Shown here piece by piece: positions 60,782 through 64,000 of a stretch of 64,000 bases of DNA. Positions within the stretch are counted from its first letter, which is position 1; each line of letters begins with the position of its first letter. The translations under genes were made by a program, and so were the position numbers. The stretch comes from Phycomyces blakesleeanus NRRL 1555(-) (lineage: Eukaryota > Mucoromycota > Mucoromycetes > Mucorales > Phycomycetaceae): the NCBI RefSeq assembly GCF_001638985.1, contig NW_017265138.1, positions 1,706,255-1,770,254 on the forward strand. The letters run 5' to 3'. Below the pieces are notes generated by a model. The model was given only the letters and a program-made list of their open reading frames with translations, had not been told where the DNA came from and searched no databases.

Positions 60782-63700
60782 GCATCATTAGGATCGAAGA
60801 AGGTGTCGGAATTATGGTGGTATGAATACTATATGACTTGGAGAGTTGAAGGTCAGCTCTGAGAATGGTGGCATATAACACTTCAGGTATAGAGAAATAT
60901 TGTATATGACTTCCGAGTGTTGAGGTTTTATTATATGGCCATTATTTCGATTTTTATTTTTCAGTGATTATAAAATAAAAGAATAATATTGTTGGTGGTG
61001 GCGATTCTGGTAGTTTTGTAAAGTTGATGGCGGGATGGTGGGATGGCGGGATGGAGGGAATGTAGGAAGAGGATTGACGCCATCGTTAAATATAATTTTT
61101 ATTTTATTTTGGTTACGGCGCAGTGAAGGCCACTTTAATATACCGTCCTCTCTGGGCGATTGTAAGTGATCACAAGACGGTCTTTCAACCTATGTATGGG
61201 TAACAGTATCCCTGTCAATGGACCCTGCTATGTTCCTTTAGCTTAGGGATACACAAAGCTGTCTGCGCAACCAATTGGTAATACCAATTTACAAAAAAGT
61301 GCATTCTGTCCGAATTATTGAGTAGAATCCTTAGGTTGTAAAAAGACACAAAAAGAAATAGACAATATGTATATTTTGTATCAGTGCAGCAATTGTATTG
61401 GTAGACAATTGGGCGAGTGTGCGAGTGTGCGTATGTGCGTGTGTTGGATAAAAGAAAAGAAAAATATATGATAGTAAGCCCAAAATATGATAGCAGGTTA
61501 TATATATATAGCTTGGGAGTAGCTTCTGGTGTGTAACCGTATATTGAATAAAAGGAAAATAAATATATATGATAGTGTATCCAAAATATGATAGAGACTC
61601 GTATATATATATATTTTGGGAGTAGCTTTTGGTGTGTGTCCGTGTGTTGAATAATAATAATAAAATATACAAGATAGTATATCCAAAATATGATAGAGGC
61701 TCATATATGTATATAGTTCGGGAGTAGCTTCTGGTGTGTGCCAGTGTGTTGAATAATAATAATAACATATATAAGATAATATAATCCAAAACATGATAAC
61801 AGTTTATATATATTTAGTTCGAAAGTTACTTTTGGTTTATGAATATCACCCTTTTCATTTTGACTTGGTAATATTTTTCTGTAGGCTCTTGCTTTTTTGG
61901 TGTAAAATGTTTGATGCTTTTTGATCCAATTTCATTAAGTATAATTATAGAAGAATTTGTATGGATCTGGATAGTGTGTTATTTATGAAACATACTAGAA
62001 AACATAGTTTAAATTATATTATTATATATAGCTTCTATCATACATTAAAAGTATTAACAAAAATATAAATAACAATGCGATTGTGAATGATTTGTAAATA
62101 TATACCGTGGAATAAAAATCGGCTATAGAAGTATATTCCAATATATCTTGTATTATTATCTATAGATTAAACCCAATCTAATTTTAATTAGAATCTTGAG
62201 GAGACAGGATATATGAACAATTTTGGAATTATTTGAGAGAGGTATGATACAAGCTATATATTTATAAGAAAGCAAAACTATTATTACTAGCATATATGTT
62301 TTTACGATATTATTATCTTCTGGATTCCGACGGCCCAAGATTGTTGGAAATATCCCTTCAGTCCAGATCGAGCTCAATAGGCGGCCGATCCGGACAGGAC
62401 CATATTGCTGATATAACATATTCGGTTTTTATTGGTTAACTGAAATTGTAGTTCTTATTAATCATACATATGTTTTATTTTTATACTGGGCCGACTTCTG
62501 TCTACTATGAAATGTAATATTATATGAATGACGATTCCCAAAAGGAATGAATATTCTCAAAAAGGATGACGGGATGGATGAATGGGGGAATGTAGAAGGA
62601 GGATGCAAGCCACCATAAAAAAAAGTTTTTTTTGTTATGATTATGGCGCAGTGAAGGCCACTTTAATATATCATCCTGTCTGAGCGATTGTAAGTGAGAA
62701 CTAGGCGGTTTTTAAGTCTATGTATGGGGAACAGTATCCCTGTCAATTGATTCTGCTATGTTATTTTAGCTTATTGATACACAAAAACCGCCTGCGCAAC
62801 CAATTGGTAATAACAGTTTACAAAAAAGTGCATTCTGTCCGAATTATGGATTATAATCCTTAGTTTGTAAGAAAATATAAAAGGAACATACAATCAAGTA
62901 TATTTTGTACCAGTTCAGCCAATATATTGGTAGACAATTGGGTGAGTGTGCGTATGTGTGTGTGGTGGATTAAAGAAAAGACATATATATAGTATCTGTC
63001 ACACATTTAATATATTAATAAAAAGAAAAAAACAATGCGATAGTTAATGATCCATCGAGCTATTTCGTGGATTAAACTGTTATAAGAACATATTAAATTA
63101 ATTCCTATTTAGTTTATATAATTTTCAGTAAGATACTATATCACTACAAAAAAGGAGCGATTCAGAGAGTGATTTTAAAAGCTATTATAAGCATTCTTTA
63201 TAATCACTAGTTGAATTGCCAATTTTTTCTTAGTGGATCTATTTCTAATAAAGATCTCAAGCAGTGCGATGAACATGATGTCAGTTTATTAGAGTGTTCA
63301 GAATAATTTTTTTTTCTATATGCGCTTTCTTTCTTTCATAACATTTAATTATATAACTAAAAGTTAATTCTATGATATATATTCCATATCAAAACCTTTA
63401 TATAAAGTATAGATTCCTTTTATTCTTATATGTTTTATTAAAACATTCTTGTTATTATATTTGCTTATTATCTAATATAAAAACCCGATACTCTCAATAT
63501 TATATATTACTATGCCCAGTTGTGAAAACTTTTAGTTCTCTTGTAATACATTTATATATATAATCTAAGACTAGATATATGCTCTTATCGACTATAGCAA
63601 TTCGGTAAATAAAAAAAAACTAATTGCATTTTAAACATGTCAATAATATTTTTAATTTATGAGACTTGCTTTAATAAAAAGCTGGGATAATATAAAGAGT

Positions 63701-64000
63701 CTCTTGATATGCTCTTATAGTCTATACATATATATATATGGACCACTTTCTCTTTCATATTCCAACTAAAGTGGTACAGTTTTACAACCTTTCTTTTAAG
63801 AAATAATATATTAATATATAACATATGTGTCAAGTAAATTTTTATATAAAATCAATTCACGAAAATGGGTAGCCATATAAGAAATTCGGGTTTTTAAAAT
63901 GAAAGTCTTTATATTGCTTCTAATCAGAGCAATCAATCCATTGATCTACAATTTTCTATGCATGCTGCTATGTCATCATCTAATGACGAAAGCATAAAAT
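60782..64000. repeat. Tandem array unit 3 (cut by window end)
   Basis: Third copy, at least 3219 bp, beginning GCATCATTAGGATCGAAGAA. It carries more changes relative to units 1 and 2 than they show between themselves, for example GGTGGCATATAACACTTCAGG and AGTTCGGGAGTAGC. The array continues past the window. Confidence 0.95.

Noticed and set aside
52375..64000. rDNA intergenic spacer
   Set aside because: No 18S, 5.8S, 28S or 5S sequence is visible in two complete units.
52375..64000. LTR or LINE retrotransposon cluster
   Set aside because: No reverse transcriptase, integrase, primer-binding site or long terminal repeats were recognised. Units abut directly without target duplications.
1..64000. 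tRNA genes
   Set aside because: No sequence with a convincing B box (GGTTCGAATCC-like) plus cloverleaf was found by eye. A tRNA-finding program would be decisive.

Overview
The window is nuclear DNA of a filamentous fungus, most likely an early-diverging one of the Mucoromycota (Mucorales type). It is AT-rich and has many short introns with GT(A/G)AG or GC donors. The genes are typical fungal ones: Atg22, Atg27, a KRE9/KNH1-type secreted protein, a SulP sulfate permease and a tricalbin-like SMP-C2 protein. An animal-like SCAP is also present. The genus cannot be settled from sequence alone. No rRNA, tRNA, CRISPR array or telomeric repeat was seen.

Gene-containing part (1-48 kb). About a dozen genes can be reconstructed, most by splicing by eye: sulfate permease (-, 3763-6284); bZIP factor (+, 8691-10236); Atg22-like effluxer (-, 10631-13079, 5' end unresolved); Atg27-like protein (-, 13611-15356, ten exons); single-exon F-box/LRR protein (+, 18652-20544); inositol polyphosphate 5-phosphatase (-, 23073-25925) divergent from a 1769-residue SCAP homologue (+, 26723-32833); a 124-residue secreted KRE9/KNH1-domain protein (+, 34425-35202, five tiny exons); sulfide:quinone oxidoreductase (-, 37293-39020); a 1253-residue SMP+C2 membrane-tether protein (-, 39726-45031, fifteen exons); a 66-residue single-pass protein of unknown role (+); and a Trm9-type wobble-uridine methyltransferase (+, 46650-47993). 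Between them lie two small terminal-inverted-repeat elements of one MITE family (340-604 and 36786-37055), decayed protein fragments, and microsatellites.

Repeat part (48-64 kb). Right after the Trm9 gene is a 297-bp minisatellite of 33 nine-base units with a higher-order pattern. About 3.9 kb of gene-free DNA follows, then a head-to-tail tandem array of a ~4.2-kb unit that runs off the window end. Two full copies and most of a third are present and almost identical. Each unit is itself modular: two diverged copies of one module, a ~102-bp tandem repeat, a G-rich 13-bp minisatellite and a GC-rich island. The array looks like a satellite-type, pericentromeric or subtelomeric block and contains no credible protein gene.

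Functional links. Atg22 and Atg27 are neighbours on the same strand (vacuolar amino-acid recycling and autophagy membrane traffic). The 5-phosphatase, SCAP and SMP-C2 genes all concern membrane lipid or sterol handling. The most notable features are the SCAP homologue with a near-perfect COPII-sorting motif, GC-AG introns in three genes, and the homogenised 4.2-kb array.
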